From contig CAJJWN010000045.1 of the NCBI GenBank assembly GCA_905196835.1, positions 1-23,195 of the forward strand: DNA of 23,195 nt, in the 5' to 3' direction. The stretch is from an uncultured Prevotella sp. GTDB lineage: Bacteria > Bacteroidota > Bacteroidia > Bacteroidales > Bacteroidaceae. The translations under genes were made by a program, and so were the position numbers. Of the stretch, positions 7,240 through 13,884 are shown piece by piece. The notes beneath the pieces are model-generated. The model ran no database searches. It had not been told where the DNA came from and was given only the letters and a program-made list of their open reading frames with translations. How positions within the stretch are numbered: the first letter of the stretch is position 1; each line of letters opens with the position of its first letter.

Positions 7240-7350
7240 AGTAAGGGAGTAAGGAGAGAAGGAGTAAGTAGATTTGCTTTGTTGCAATGCTGTCATCGTA
7301 AAGGCAACCTATGCAAACCTACTTACTCCTTCTCTCCTTACTCCTTTACT
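7240..7350. repeat. Heptamer-type hairpin 4 (Bax1-I to argR gap)
   Basis: Arms 7240-7271 and 7319-7350 match at 31 of 32 positions, made of GGAGTAA/GGAGAGA words of 7-8 bp. The loop opens with TTTGCTTTGTTGC (CTTTGTTG at 7277-7284) and closes with GGCAAC and GCAAA, so it continues to pair in part. Confidence 0.88.
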
Positions 7351-7356
7351 CTTATC

Positions 7357-7404
7357 AAAACTCCAAGTCTTTTTGCAATTTTATGCAAAAAGACTTGGAG
7401 TTTT
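7357..7404. repeat. Perfect 21-bp inverted repeat just upstream of argR
   Basis: Arms 7357-7377 and 7384-7404 are perfectly complementary (AAAACTCCAAGTCTTTTTGC.. outward), with a 6-nt loop. The right arm contains the -33 TTG of the argR promoter (7395-7397) and touches the first ARG-box-like site. It may act as a terminator for upstream transcription, or extrude as a cruciform over the promoter. Confidence 0.85.
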
Positions 7405-7425
7405 GAATAAATATACCTACTTTTG
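7395..7425 (+). promoter_or_regulatory. Promoter of argR and probably of the arginine cluster
   Basis: TTG at 7395-7397 and TACTTTTG at 7418-7425 (TAnnTTTG) are 20 bp apart, followed by CACCC. The predicted start is about 7431-7433, some 20 nt before the argR ATG. No comparable promoter is evident before the GNAT gene or argG. Confidence 0.7.
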
Positions 7426-7449
7426 CACCCGTAACTGCATAAATATACA
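7404..7449. promoter_or_regulatory. Pair of ARG-box-like operators at the argR promoter
   Basis: TGAATAAATATACC (7404-7417) and TGCATAAATATACA (7436-7449) each match 12 of 14 positions of the ARG-box core TGAATWWWWATTCA known from E. coli and relatives. They start 32 bp apart, close to three helical turns, and bracket the -7 element and the predicted start. This suggests ArgR represses its own transcription. The Bacteroidota ArgR site is inferred from other phyla. Confidence 0.55.
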
Positions 7450-7453
7450 TTAA

Positions 7454-7930
7454 ATGAAATCAAAGACCAGTCGTTTGCAGACGCTACGGATGCTTATATC
7501 AAGCCAGGAACTGTGTTGTCAGGACGACGTGCTGAAGGCCCTTGCAAAGGAGGGCTTCAACGTGACCCAGGCCACTCTGAGCCGCGACATGAAGCAGCTC
7601 AAGGTAGCCAAGGCCACCAGCCTGGGCGGCAAATACTTCTACGTGCTGCCCAACGAGACGATGTACAAGCGCGTGGCAAGCCCCAAGAGCGCGGCCGAGA
7701 TGCTGCTTACGTCGGGCTTCCTGTCGGTCAACTTCTCCGGCAACATGGGCGTGATAAAGACCCGTCCGGGCTACGCCAGCAGCCTGGCATACAACATTGA
7801 CAACGGCGGACTGCCGTCAATCATCGGCACAATAGCCGGAGACGACACCATATTCATCGTCATAAAGGAAGGCGAGACGTACGCCAACGTGGTGGAAGAG
7901 CTGCGCAGCGTGATACCAGACATTAAGTGA
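7454..7930 (+). CDS. argR: Arginine repressor ArgR
   Basis: A 158-residue ArgR/AhrC protein, the arginine-sensing hexameric regulator of arginine genes. The N-terminal winged helix (about 1-70) has the recognition-helix sequence VTQATLSRDMKQL with Ser43-Arg44. The C-terminal oligomerisation and arginine-binding domain contains GTIAGDDTIFIV with the Asp130-Asp131 pair that contacts arginine in family structures. It is preceded by a promoter and two ARG-box-like sites, and followed by the GNAT gene, argG, argC and argD. Heading the biosynthetic cluster supports a role as local repressor with autoregulation. The gap to the GNAT gene (138 bp) holds a GC-rich repeat and a few 9-bp words. Confidence 0.96.
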   Translation: MKSKTSRLQTLRMLISSQELCCQDDVLKALAKEGFNVTQATLSRDMKQLKVAKATSLGGKYFYVLPNETMYKRVASPKSAAEMLLTSGFLSVNFSGNMGVIKTRPGYASSLAYNIDNGGLPSIIGTIAGDDTIFIVIKEGETYANVVEELRSVIPDIK

Positions 7931-7949
7931 GCAGACGCCATAAAGCCAG

Positions 7950-8042
7950 CTGACACCCACCCCAACCCTCCCTAAGGGAGGGGGCTTGACTGCCATAGGC
8001 AGCGCGGGTGTATAAGGCTTATTGGGCATATCGGGCTTATGC
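7950..8042. repeat. GC-rich CACCCACCCC element and short 9-bp array
   Basis: The segment 7950-7989 is a near copy, in inverted orientation, of 10425-10464 just before argC. Both contain GGGAGGG and GGGGTGGGTGTCA. It is followed by GGC at 9-bp steps (8016, 8025, 8034) in words of the GGCTTATTG type. Nothing else is seen between argR and the GNAT gene. Confidence 0.7.
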
Positions 8043-8068
8043 CCTGCTTATACAACTATAAAAGAACA

Positions 8069-8662
8069 ATGGAAGAGATAACAGTCTTGGTGGCCGACGC
8101 CTCACATGAGAAGTACGTCGACACCATACTTGAGACAATTGCGGCCGCTGCCAAGGTGCGCGGCACGGGCATAGCCAAGCGAACACACGAATACCTGGCC
8201 ACCAAGATGCGCGAGACGAAGGCCGTAATAGCCCTCGCCGGCGACCGCTTCGCCGGCTTCAGCTACATCGAGACGTGGGGCAACAAGCACTATGTGACCA
8301 CATCCGGCCTCATCGTCCATCCCGATTTCCGCGGCCTCGGCGTGTCGAAGCGCATCAAGGACATGACCTTCACCCTCGCCAGGACACGCTGGCCGAAGGC
8401 CAAGATATTCAGTCTTACCAGCGGTGCGGCCGTGATGAAGATGAACACACAGCTGGGTTACGTGCCCGTAACGTTCGCCGACCTTACCGACGACGAGGCC
8501 TTTTGGCGCGGCTGCGAGGGCTGCATCAACGTCGATGTGCTGAAACGCACCGGCCGCAAATACTGCATCTGCACCGGAATGCTGTACGACCCTGACGAGC
8601 ACGAGGGCGAACCTACGCCCATAGAGCTGCCCGGCGAGGTGATGAGAAGGATTAGGAAATAA
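8069..8662 (+). CDS. GNAT acyltransferase, candidate N-acylglutamate synthase
   Basis: A 197-residue GNAT-fold protein. The acyl-CoA-binding motif A is VHPDFRGLGVSKRI, with RGLGVS at 88-93. The C-terminal third carries four clustered cysteines (149, 152, 166, 168; C-X2-C-X13-C-X-C), which could bind zinc; this is unusual for a GNAT. The start at 8069 follows AAAGAACA; an in-frame ATG at 8039 would only add ten residues without similarity. It lies between argR and argG, so the likely role is acylation of glutamate, the first arginine step, which lacks a classical ArgA in many Bacteroidota. Since Bacteroides uses succinylated rather than acetylated intermediates in this pathway, the donor could be succinyl-CoA. 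Family assignment is firm; the substrate is inferred from position. Confidence 0.85.
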   Translation: MEEITVLVADASHEKYVDTILETIAAAAKVRGTGIAKRTHEYLATKMRETKAVIALAGDRFAGFSYIETWGNKHYVTTSGLIVHPDFRGLGVSKRIKDMTFTLARTRWPKAKIFSLTSGAAVMKMNTQLGYVPVTFADLTDDEAFWRGCEGCINVDVLKRTGRKYCICTGMLYDPDEHEGEPTPIELPGEVMRRIRK

Positions 8663-8689
8663 GGTAAGGAGAGAAGGAGTAAGAAATAA

Positions 8690-8837
8690 GGAGGGAAGGA
8701 GTAAGGAGCGAAGGAGTAAGTAGAAAAGCCTTGCAGCCAGTGTATCCAAGGGCGCATCAGGCTCATTCGGCTCATTGGGCTTTGCCATATAAGCATGGCA
8801 TTTGTACTTACTCCTTTACTCCTTACTCCTCCCCTCC
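8690..8837. repeat. Heptamer-type hairpin 5 (GNAT-argG gap)
   Basis: Arms 8690-8722 and 8805-8837 match at 30 of 33 positions, in words of the GGAGTAA type as in hairpin 4. The 82-nt loop contains a short 9-bp array (GGC at 8760, 8769, 8778). The upstream gene's TAA is in a related word (AATAAGG). Confidence 0.85.
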
Positions 8838-8863
8838 TCAAAAAACAATAAATACAAACGATT

Positions 8864-10069
8864 ATGTCAGACAAGAAGAAAGTAGTTGTCGCCTTCTCCG
8901 GGGGGCTTGACACATCCTACACGGTGATGAAACTGTCGCACGACATGGGCTACGAGGTCTACGCCGCCTGCGCCAACACCGGCGGCTTCAGCGCCGAACA
9001 GCTGAAGACGAACGAGGAAAACGCCTACAAGCTGGGCGCGAAAGAATACGTAACGCTCGACGTTACGCAAGAATACTACGAGAAAAGCCTCAAATACATG
9101 ATATTCGGCAACGTGCTCCGCAACAACTGTTACCCCATATCCGTGTCGTCAGAGCGCATCTTCCAGGCCATAGCCATTGCCCGTTACGCCAAGCAGATAG
9201 GCGCGGACGCCATAGCGCACGGCTCCACCGGCGCGGGCAACGACCAAATCCGCTTCGACATGACGTTCCTCGTAATGGCGCCGGGCGTGGAAATCATCAC
9301 CCTGACACGCGACAAGGCACTCTCGCGCAAGGAGGAAGTGGACTACCTGAACGCCCACGGCTTCAAGGCTGACTTCGCCAAACTGAAATACAGCTACAAC
9401 GTAGGCATCTGGGGAACGAGCATCTGCGGCGGCGAGCTGCTTGACTCGGCGCAGGGCCTTCCGGAAGAAGCTTACCTCAAGCACGTAACCCGTCAGGACG
9501 AGAGCGAGCTGCGCATAGAGTTCGAGAAGGGTGAAATCGCGGCGGTGAACGGCGTGAAGTACGACGACAAGGTGGCCGCGATACAGCGCATCGAGGAGCT
9601 GGGCGCAGCCTACGGCATAGGCCGCGACTGCAACGTCGGCGACACAATAATCGGCATCAAGGGGCGTGTCGGCTTCGAGGCGGCGGCTCCCAAGCTCATC
9701 ATCGAGGCTCACCGTATGCTTGAGAAATATACTTTGAGCAAGTGGCAGCAGTACTGGAAGGACCAGGTTGCCAACTGGTACGGCATGTTCCTGCACGAAA
9801 GTCAGTACCTGGAGCCCGTCATGCCCGACATCGAGGCCATGCTCACGAGCAGCCAAAGGAACGTGAACGGCACGGCAATCCTCAAGCTTCGCCCATTGGG
9901 ATTTGAGTGCGTGGGCGTCGATTCGCCCGACGACTTGCTGAAATCGAAGCTCGGCGAGTACGGCGAAATGCAGCACGGCTGGACGGCCGAAGAGGCAAAG
10001 GGCTTCATCAAGGTGCTCTCCACGCCGTTGAGGGTGTATTACGGAATACACGCGGAAGAGGAAAGATAA
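8864..10069 (+). CDS. argG: Argininosuccinate synthase
   Basis: A 401-residue enzyme that joins citrulline and aspartate with ATP to form argininosuccinate, the penultimate arginine step, in the cytoplasm. The ATP-pyrophosphatase loop FSGGLDTSY is at 11-19, and the substrate-binding block HGSTGAGNDQIRF at about 119-131. The length is close to other ArgG proteins. The start at 8864 is the first ATG after the hairpin, in an A-rich context. It follows the GNAT gene by 201 bp of hairpin and no promoter is apparent, so it is probably read from the argR promoter. The 401-bp gap to argC holds only repeats. Confidence 0.97.
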   Translation: MSDKKKVVVAFSGGLDTSYTVMKLSHDMGYEVYAACANTGGFSAEQLKTNEENAYKLGAKEYVTLDVTQEYYEKSLKYMIFGNVLRNNCYPISVSSERIFQAIAIARYAKQIGADAIAHGSTGAGNDQIRFDMTFLVMAPGVEIITLTRDKALSRKEEVDYLNAHGFKADFAKLKYSYNVGIWGTSICGGELLDSAQGLPEEAYLKHVTRQDESELRIEFEKGEIAAVNGVKYDDKVAAIQRIEELGAAYGIGRDCNVGDTIIGIKGRVGFEAAAPKLIIEAHRMLEKYTLSKWQQYWKDQVANWYGMFLHESQYLEPVMPDIEAMLTSSQRNVNGTAILKLRPLGFECVGVDSPDDLLKSKLGEYGEMQHGWTAEEAKGFIKVLSTPLRVYYGIHAEEER

Positions 10070-10140
10070 GCGGTCCAACCTTCCCGAAGGGAGGGGGCTG
10101 GGCATGTTTTAGCCGGTAAATATGCAGCCTTGGCGCATCA

Positions 10141-10198
10141 GGCTAATCATGCTCATCTGGCTCATTGGAGCCAATAAGCCAAATATGCCCAATAAGCC
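10141..10198. repeat. 9-bp-period array forming a hairpin (copy 2)
   Basis: GGC/TGC words at 10141, 10150 and 10159 are followed by complementary GCC words at 10178, 10187 and 10196, in 9-bp steps. The gene-free stretch 10070-10470 contains, in order, a short GC-rich palindrome (about 10081-10098), this array, a 22-bp array, an AT-rich segment (10376-10410) and another GC-rich element. Confidence 0.75.
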
Positions 10199-10226
10199 TG
10201 CTAACCGGCTGACAATCAGGCGTCTT

Positions 10227-10314
10227 GCAAAATGCCGTCTTTCAGGCTGCGAAATGCCGTCTTTTAGAGCGTGAAAGGCGGCCTTTGGGATGGCAAAAGG
10301 TGGCCTTTGGTAAA
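10227..10314. repeat. 22-bp-period array, AAAGGC..GCCTTT family (copy 3)
   Basis: Four exact 22-bp units (10227-10248, 10249-10270, 10271-10292, 10293-10314). The cores are AAAATGCCGTCTTT, GAAATGCCGTCTTTT, GAAAGGCGGCCTTT and AAAAGGTGGCCTTT. It lies inside the arginine cluster, between argG and argC. Confidence 0.88.
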
Positions 10315-10424
10315 ACAGGCTCAATCTATCTGTCATACGATAGGTTGCCGGTGGCTTTTACATAAAAGGCATAGTGTTTGGAATTTAAATATTAACCATA
10401 AATAAAAATGCCCGCCACGGCTAT

Positions 10425-10464
10425 TCAAGCCCCCTCCATTTGGGAGGGTAGGGGTGGGTGTCAG
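10425..10464. repeat. GC-rich element immediately before argC
   Basis: A 40-bp element with hairpin CCCTCC/GGAGGG followed by GGGGTGGGTGTCAG. It is a near copy of the inverted element at 7950-7989. It ends 6 bp before the argC start, so it would sit across the ribosome-binding region. Confidence 0.75.
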
Positions 10465-10470
10465 GTGTTT

Positions 10471-11436
10471 ATGAAAATAGGTATCTTAGGCGCCGCAGGC
10501 TACACCGGCGGCGAGCTTATCCGCCTTCTGCTCAACCATCCGCAGGCGGAAATAGTATTTGCGAACAGCGAGAGCAACGCAGGCAACCCCGTGGCCGACG
10601 TTCACGAGGGGCTTTACGGCGACACGGAGCTGTGCTTCACAGACGCAATGCCGCTGGGCGAGGTGGACGTTCTCTTCTTCTGCTTCGGCCATGGAAAGAG
10701 CCGGCAGTTCTTGGCAGAACACCATGTGCCCGACACTGTGCGCATCATCGACCTGGCGCAGGACTTCCGCCTCCGCGCCGAGGGCAACGACTTCGTGTAC
10801 GGTCTGCCCGAAATCAACCGCGGACTAATATCATCGGCGCGCCATGTAGCCAACCCCGGCTGCTTCGCCACGTGCATACAGCTCGGCCTTTTGCCCGCGG
10901 CGAAGATGGGACTGCTCGCCGGAGACATATCGGTCAACGCCATAACGGGCAGCACCGGGGCGGGACAGAAGCCCGGGCCGTCGACTCACTTCTCGTGGCG
11001 CACTGACAACATGAGCATATACAAGCCCTTCACGCACCAGCATGTGCCCGAAATCAGGCAGAGCCTGGAGCAGACCCAGGGCGCGCCCGTAGGCCCGGTA
11101 GACTTCATTCCGTACCGGGGCCCGTTCGCGCGCGGCATCTTCGCCACCGCCGTAGTGCGCACTTCTGCGCCAATAGAGCAGATAGTCGATGGCTACAAGG
11201 CCTTCTACAAGGACGAGCCTTTCACCCGTTACACCGACAAACCAATAGACATGAAGCAGGCGGTGAACACCAACAAGTGCCTCGTACACTGCGAGAAGTA
11301 CGGTGACAAGCTGCTCATAACGTCCTGCATAGACAACCTTTTGAAGGGCGCCGTAGGGCAGGCCGTGCAGAACATGAACATAATGTTCGGAGTGAAGGAG
11401 GACATGGGACTAAGGCTTAAGCCGTCGGCGTTCTAA
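10471..11436 (+). CDS. argC: N-acyl-gamma-glutamyl-phosphate reductase ArgC
   Basis: A 321-residue NADPH-dependent reductase making N-acylglutamate semialdehyde from N-acyl-glutamyl phosphate. The Rossmann motif GAAGYTGGE is at 7-15, and the active-site cysteine is Cys131 in NPGCFATCIQLGLLP. The family blocks ITGSTGAGQKPG and HQHVPEI also appear. The start at 10471 gives the normal MKIGILGAAGYTGGE beginning; an in-frame ATG at 10408 would translate the GC-rich repeat and is rejected. The family is usually annotated as acetyl-specific, but in Bacteroidota the acyl group may be succinyl. argD follows after 114 bp, most of it one perfect inverted repeat. Confidence 0.95.
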   Translation: MKIGILGAAGYTGGELIRLLLNHPQAEIVFANSESNAGNPVADVHEGLYGDTELCFTDAMPLGEVDVLFFCFGHGKSRQFLAEHHVPDTVRIIDLAQDFRLRAEGNDFVYGLPEINRGLISSARHVANPGCFATCIQLGLLPAAKMGLLAGDISVNAITGSTGAGQKPGPSTHFSWRTDNMSIYKPFTHQHVPEIRQSLEQTQGAPVGPVDFIPYRGPFARGIFATAVVRTSAPIEQIVDGYKAFYKDEPFTRYTDKPIDMKQAVNTNKCLVHCEKYGDKLLITSCIDNLLKGAVGQAVQNMNIMFGVKEDMGLRLKPSAF

Positions 11437-11441
11437 AAAAC

Positions 11442-11537
11442 AGCCCCCTCCCGTCCTCCCCGAGGGGAGGGGCTTGGCTGGCATCGGCAACATAAGGTAA
11501 ACAAAACCCCTCCCCTCGGGGAGGACGGGAGGGGGCT
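11442..11537. repeat. Perfect 31-bp GC-rich inverted repeat (argC-argD gap)
   Basis: Arms 11442-11472 and 11507-11537 are perfectly complementary, with a 34-nt loop. Each arm is itself partly palindromic (CTCCCCGAGGGGAG). It is a pair of the same GC-rich elements seen at 1712 and 1777, in opposite orientation. It ends 13 bp before argD and would be very stable in RNA. Confidence 0.93.
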
Positions 11538-11550
11538 TATACATTTCATT

Positions 11551-12696
11551 ATGGAACTATTTGACGTTTATCCCTTATTCGACATCAACATCGTCAATGG
11601 CAAAGACTGCTCCGTTTGGGACGACAAGGGGCAGGAATATCTGGACCTTTACGGCGGCCACGCCGTCATAAGCATAGGCCATTGCCATCCTCATTACGTC
11701 GAGGCGTTGGCCCGTCAGGCCGCCGAACTCGGTTTTTACAGCAACTCCGTGGTGAATATGCTGCAACGGCGGCTGGCCGAACGGCTGGGCAAGGCGTGCG
11801 GATATGACGACTACCAGCTGTTTCTCGTCAACAGCGGAGCCGAAGCCAACGAGAACGCTTTGAAGCTGGCATCGTTCAAGACGGGGCGCACGCGCATCCT
11901 CTCTGCCGCCAAGGCCTTCCACGGACGCACGTCGCTGGCCGTCGAAGCTACCGACAACGCGAAGATAATAGCGCCCGTCAACGCCAACGGACACGTCACC
12001 TACCTGCCGCTGAACGACCTTGCGGCGTGGGAGGCGGAGCTTGCCAAGGGCGACGTTTGCGCCTGCATCATAGAGTGCATACAGGGAGTGGGCGGCATAC
12101 GGATGGCCTCCGAGGAGTTTGCGCAGGGCTTGCAGGCCGCCTGCAAGCGGCACGGCGCGGTGCTTGTATGCGATGAAATACAGTGCGGCTATGGCCGTTC
12201 GGGCCGCTTCTTCGCCCACCAGTGGCTCGGCATCAGGCCCGACCTCATCACCGTTGCGAAGGGAATTGCCAACGGCTTCCCCATGGGTGCGGTGCTCATC
12301 TCGCCCGACTTCAAGCCCGAATACGGCCAGCTGGGCACCACGTTCGGCGGCAACCACATGGCCTGCGCCGCCGCGCTGGCCGTGCTCGACGTGATGGAGA
12401 GCAACCGTTTGGTTGACAACGCGCGCGAGACGGGCGGCTACCTCATGGCGCAGTTGCGCGGGCTGATGGCCGAGGAGAAGCGCATCACCGACGTGCGTGG
12501 CCGCGGACTCATGATTGGCATCGACCTCGACATGCCGCACAAGGAGCTGCGCCGCCACCTCGTCTACAGCGAGCACTGCTTCACGGGCTGCGCATCCACT
12601 AACATACTGCGCCTGCTGCCGCCGCTGACGTTCACCAAGGCCATGGCCGACGACTTCATCCTGCGGCTCAAGAGGGCGTTCGCCGCTGTTAAGTAA
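11551..12696 (+). CDS. argD: Acetylornithine (or succinylornithine) aminotransferase ArgD
   Basis: A 381-residue class III PLP-dependent aminotransferase converting N-acylglutamate semialdehyde to N-acylornithine. The PLP lysine is Lys237 in VAKGIANGFPMGAVL, with the upstream CDEIQCGYGRSGRFFAH block. SGAEANENALKLA and the glycine-rich TTFGGNHMACAAALAVLD are also typical. The start at 11551 is the only good ATG after the GC-rich hairpin. It completes argG-argC-argD; argB, argE, argH and the transcarbamylase are not in the window. A 394-codon frame on the opposite strand is a shadow of codon bias. The downstream gap is a 62-bp-arm hairpin. Confidence 0.95.
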   Translation: MELFDVYPLFDINIVNGKDCSVWDDKGQEYLDLYGGHAVISIGHCHPHYVEALARQAAELGFYSNSVVNMLQRRLAERLGKACGYDDYQLFLVNSGAEANENALKLASFKTGRTRILSAAKAFHGRTSLAVEATDNAKIIAPVNANGHVTYLPLNDLAAWEAELAKGDVCACIIECIQGVGGIRMASEEFAQGLQAACKRHGAVLVCDEIQCGYGRSGRFFAHQWLGIRPDLITVAKGIANGFPMGAVLISPDFKPEYGQLGTTFGGNHMACAAALAVLDVMESNRLVDNARETGGYLMAQLRGLMAEEKRITDVRGRGLMIGIDLDMPHKELRRHLVYSEHCFTGCASTNILRLLPPLTFTKAMADDFILRLKRAFAAVK

Positions 12697-12706
12697 CAAG
12701 CCTTTA

Positions 12707-12877
12707 GCAGACAAGGGACAAGTCTTAAGCAGACAAGAGACAAGCAGACGAGCAGACAAGCGGATATGCCTTGTTGGTTACGATGAGCAATTTAACTTGC
12801 TTGCATGTAACAAAACATATCCGCTTGTCTGCTCGTCTACTTGTCTCTTGTCTGCTTAAGACTTGTCCCTTGTCTGC
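12707..12877. repeat. Hairpin 6, 62-bp arms (after argD)
   Basis: Arms 12707-12768 and 12816-12877 match at 61 of 62 positions, around a 47-nt loop. They are made of CAGACAAG/AGACAAG/GGACAAG words of 7-8 bp. The loop opens CCTTGTTGGTTAC and closes GTAACAAAA. It separates the convergent genes argD and the lipoprotein gene and could terminate both. Confidence 0.95.
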
Positions 12878-12912
12878 TCGTCTGCTTGTATTCTGCTTTG
12901 TTACCAATCGGT

Positions 12913-13134
12913 TCAAGCCGAATACCACGCGTCCGCGTAATACGTTCCGCCTGCCGGGTTGCCGTCAGTTGAGGCATGGTGCCTGTGGTGGCGTGGCGGC
13001 TTCGGCTTCTTGTGCTTCTTGTGTTTCTTCGGAGGCGGCGGCCCGTCGTAATGCCTGTGTATTACGCACGAGCCGAAAATCAGCGACATGCACACGGCCG
13101 CCGCTGCTGTCTTCATCATCGTTAGTGACTTCAT
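12913..13134 (-). CDS. Small His/Lys/Pro-rich predicted lipoprotein
   Basis: A 73-residue protein with a lipoprotein-type signal: MKSLTMMKTAAAAVCMSLIF followed by GSC, with Cys23 as the predicted lipidation site. Starts at Met6 or Met7 are also possible. The mature part is about 50 residues: HRHYD, then PPPPKKHKKHKKPKPPRHHR and a Gly/Tyr-rich end. The basic, His-rich low-complexity region could bind metal or the cell surface; the function is unknown. A weak promoter-like TACTTTCG lies about 85 bp upstream on the minus strand (13219-13226), without a clear -33. It is convergent with argD. I did not recognise a named family. Confidence 0.7.
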   Translation of the reverse strand: MKSLTMMKTAAAAVCMSLIFGSCVIHRHYDGPPPPKKHKKHKKPKPPRHHRHHASTDGNPAGGTYYADAWYSA

Positions 13135-13304
13135 AATCGTATCTGTTTTTAGGTGTTACGTCCATAAAAACGCCCTGCCTGTCGGCCGTCGCTTTATTAT
13201 ATAGACCTCCGGGACGGCCGAAAGTAAAACCGCCCAAGCTCCATATTAGCATTTTTTCACCTGTCGCCGCTGCCTTCTGCGCCGCCCGTTACCCGGCATC
13301 ATCG

Positions 13305-13378
13305 GGCTTATTAGGCACATTTGGCTCATTGGCCTATTGAACTTATTAAGCCCAATGAGCCGAATGAGCCTAATGGGC
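13305..13378. repeat. 9-bp-period array forming a hairpin (copy 3)
   Basis: GGC at 13305, 13314, 13323 and 13331/2, then GCC at 13350, 13359, 13368 and GC at 13377. This is eight to nine 9-bp words, such as TCATTGGCC and GAATGAGCC, arranged as an inverted repeat. The 875-bp gene-free stretch 13135-14009 holds this array, a 22-bp array, a 300-bp element, and the operators and promoter of the DUF2975 gene. Confidence 0.85.
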
Positions 13379-13393
13379 TGATGCTCAACGCGT

Positions 13394-13479
13394 TGCAAAA
13401 GGCCGTCTTTTAGAGGCCAAAAGACGGCCTTTTAGCGTGCAATTGACGGCCTTTTGCAACGCGATTTGCCGCCTTTCGC
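13394..13479. repeat. 22-bp-period array, AAAGGC..GCCTTT family (copy 4), interrupted
   Basis: Units at 13394-13415, 13416-13437, 13438-13459 and a fourth from 13460 that is cut at 13479 by the 300-bp element. The cores are AAAAGGCCGTCTTTT, AAAAGACGGCCTTTT, AATTGACGGCCTTTT and ATTTGCCGCCTTTCGC. After the element, the sequence resumes with CCTTTCGCAACGCCGCCGG, matching the end of copy 5 (CCTTTCGCATCGCCGTCGG, 18071-18089). Confidence 0.88.
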
Positions 13480-13779
13480 GGTTCATCTGCAATTCAGTTG
13501 GATGACACCAAAGCGCATAAGGGCGTCGAAGACGTCCAACTATGCTTAACCGCATGTGGAGCGAAGCGGAACTTGCGGTAGATATGTGAAAGATAATATC
13601 GTCCTCGAAGAGGGCGAATGGCCGTCTGTTGTTCGCCCCCTTCGGGGACGGGCAGATGTGTTTCGACTTACCGCAAGTTCCGTTCCCTTCGGTCACTCCA
13701 CATGCGGTTAAGCATAGTTCGCCCCCTTCGGGGACGAGAATTGGGGTACATATACATCCAACAGATTTGTGGATGAACC
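13480..13779. mobile_element. 300-bp MITE-like element with terminal inverted repeats
   Basis: The ends form a 25-bp imperfect inverted repeat (21 of 25; GGTTCATC.. and ..GATGAACC). Direct repeats CCTTTCGC flank it (13472-13479 and 13780-13787), an apparent 8-bp target duplication. Removing the element and one copy restores a junction like the end of array copy 5. Inside is a second inverted repeat: 24-bp arms 13538-13561/13696-13719 and 13-bp arms 13568-13580/13669-13681, all perfect. A 20-bp direct repeat (13631-13650, 13717-13736) contains GCCCCCTTCGGGG. No credible gene is present. 8-bp duplications and GG ends occur in ISL3- and IS256-like families, but parentage is a guess. Confidence 0.65.
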
Positions 13780-13818
13780 CCTTTCGCAACGCCGCCGGTA
13801 TGCAAACGGAAGTTAAAT

Positions 13819-13833
13819 TATCGTTTTTCGATA
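13819..13833. promoter_or_regulatory. Palindromic operator 1 of the DUF2975-HTH unit
   Basis: TATCGTTTTTCGATA: perfect TATCG/CGATA arms around T5, extended by one more pair on each side. The identical 15-mer in inverted orientation lies at 13885. This copy sits 18 bp upstream of the -33 element. Confidence 0.75.
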
Positions 13834-13850
13834 AATATTTATTGAAAAAG

Positions 13851-13882
13851 TTTGGAGCATTCAATTATTGTCCATATCTTTG
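13851..13882 (+). promoter_or_regulatory. Promoter of the DUF2975-HTH unit
   Basis: TTTG at 13851-13854 and TATCTTTG at 13875-13882 are 20 bp apart, a full match to the Bacteroidota consensus. The expected start is about 13888-13890, inside operator 2. Confidence 0.8.
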
Positions 13883-13884
13883 CA

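Noticed and set aside
10376..10410. Possible separate promoter or ARG box before argC
   Set aside because: The AT-rich GGAATTTAAATATTAACC segment matches only half of an ARG box, and there is no TAnnTTTG element at a usable distance.
13394..13479. 22-bp arrays considered as CRISPR
   Set aside because: There are no spacers: units abut directly, units diverge from each other, and no cas genes are present.
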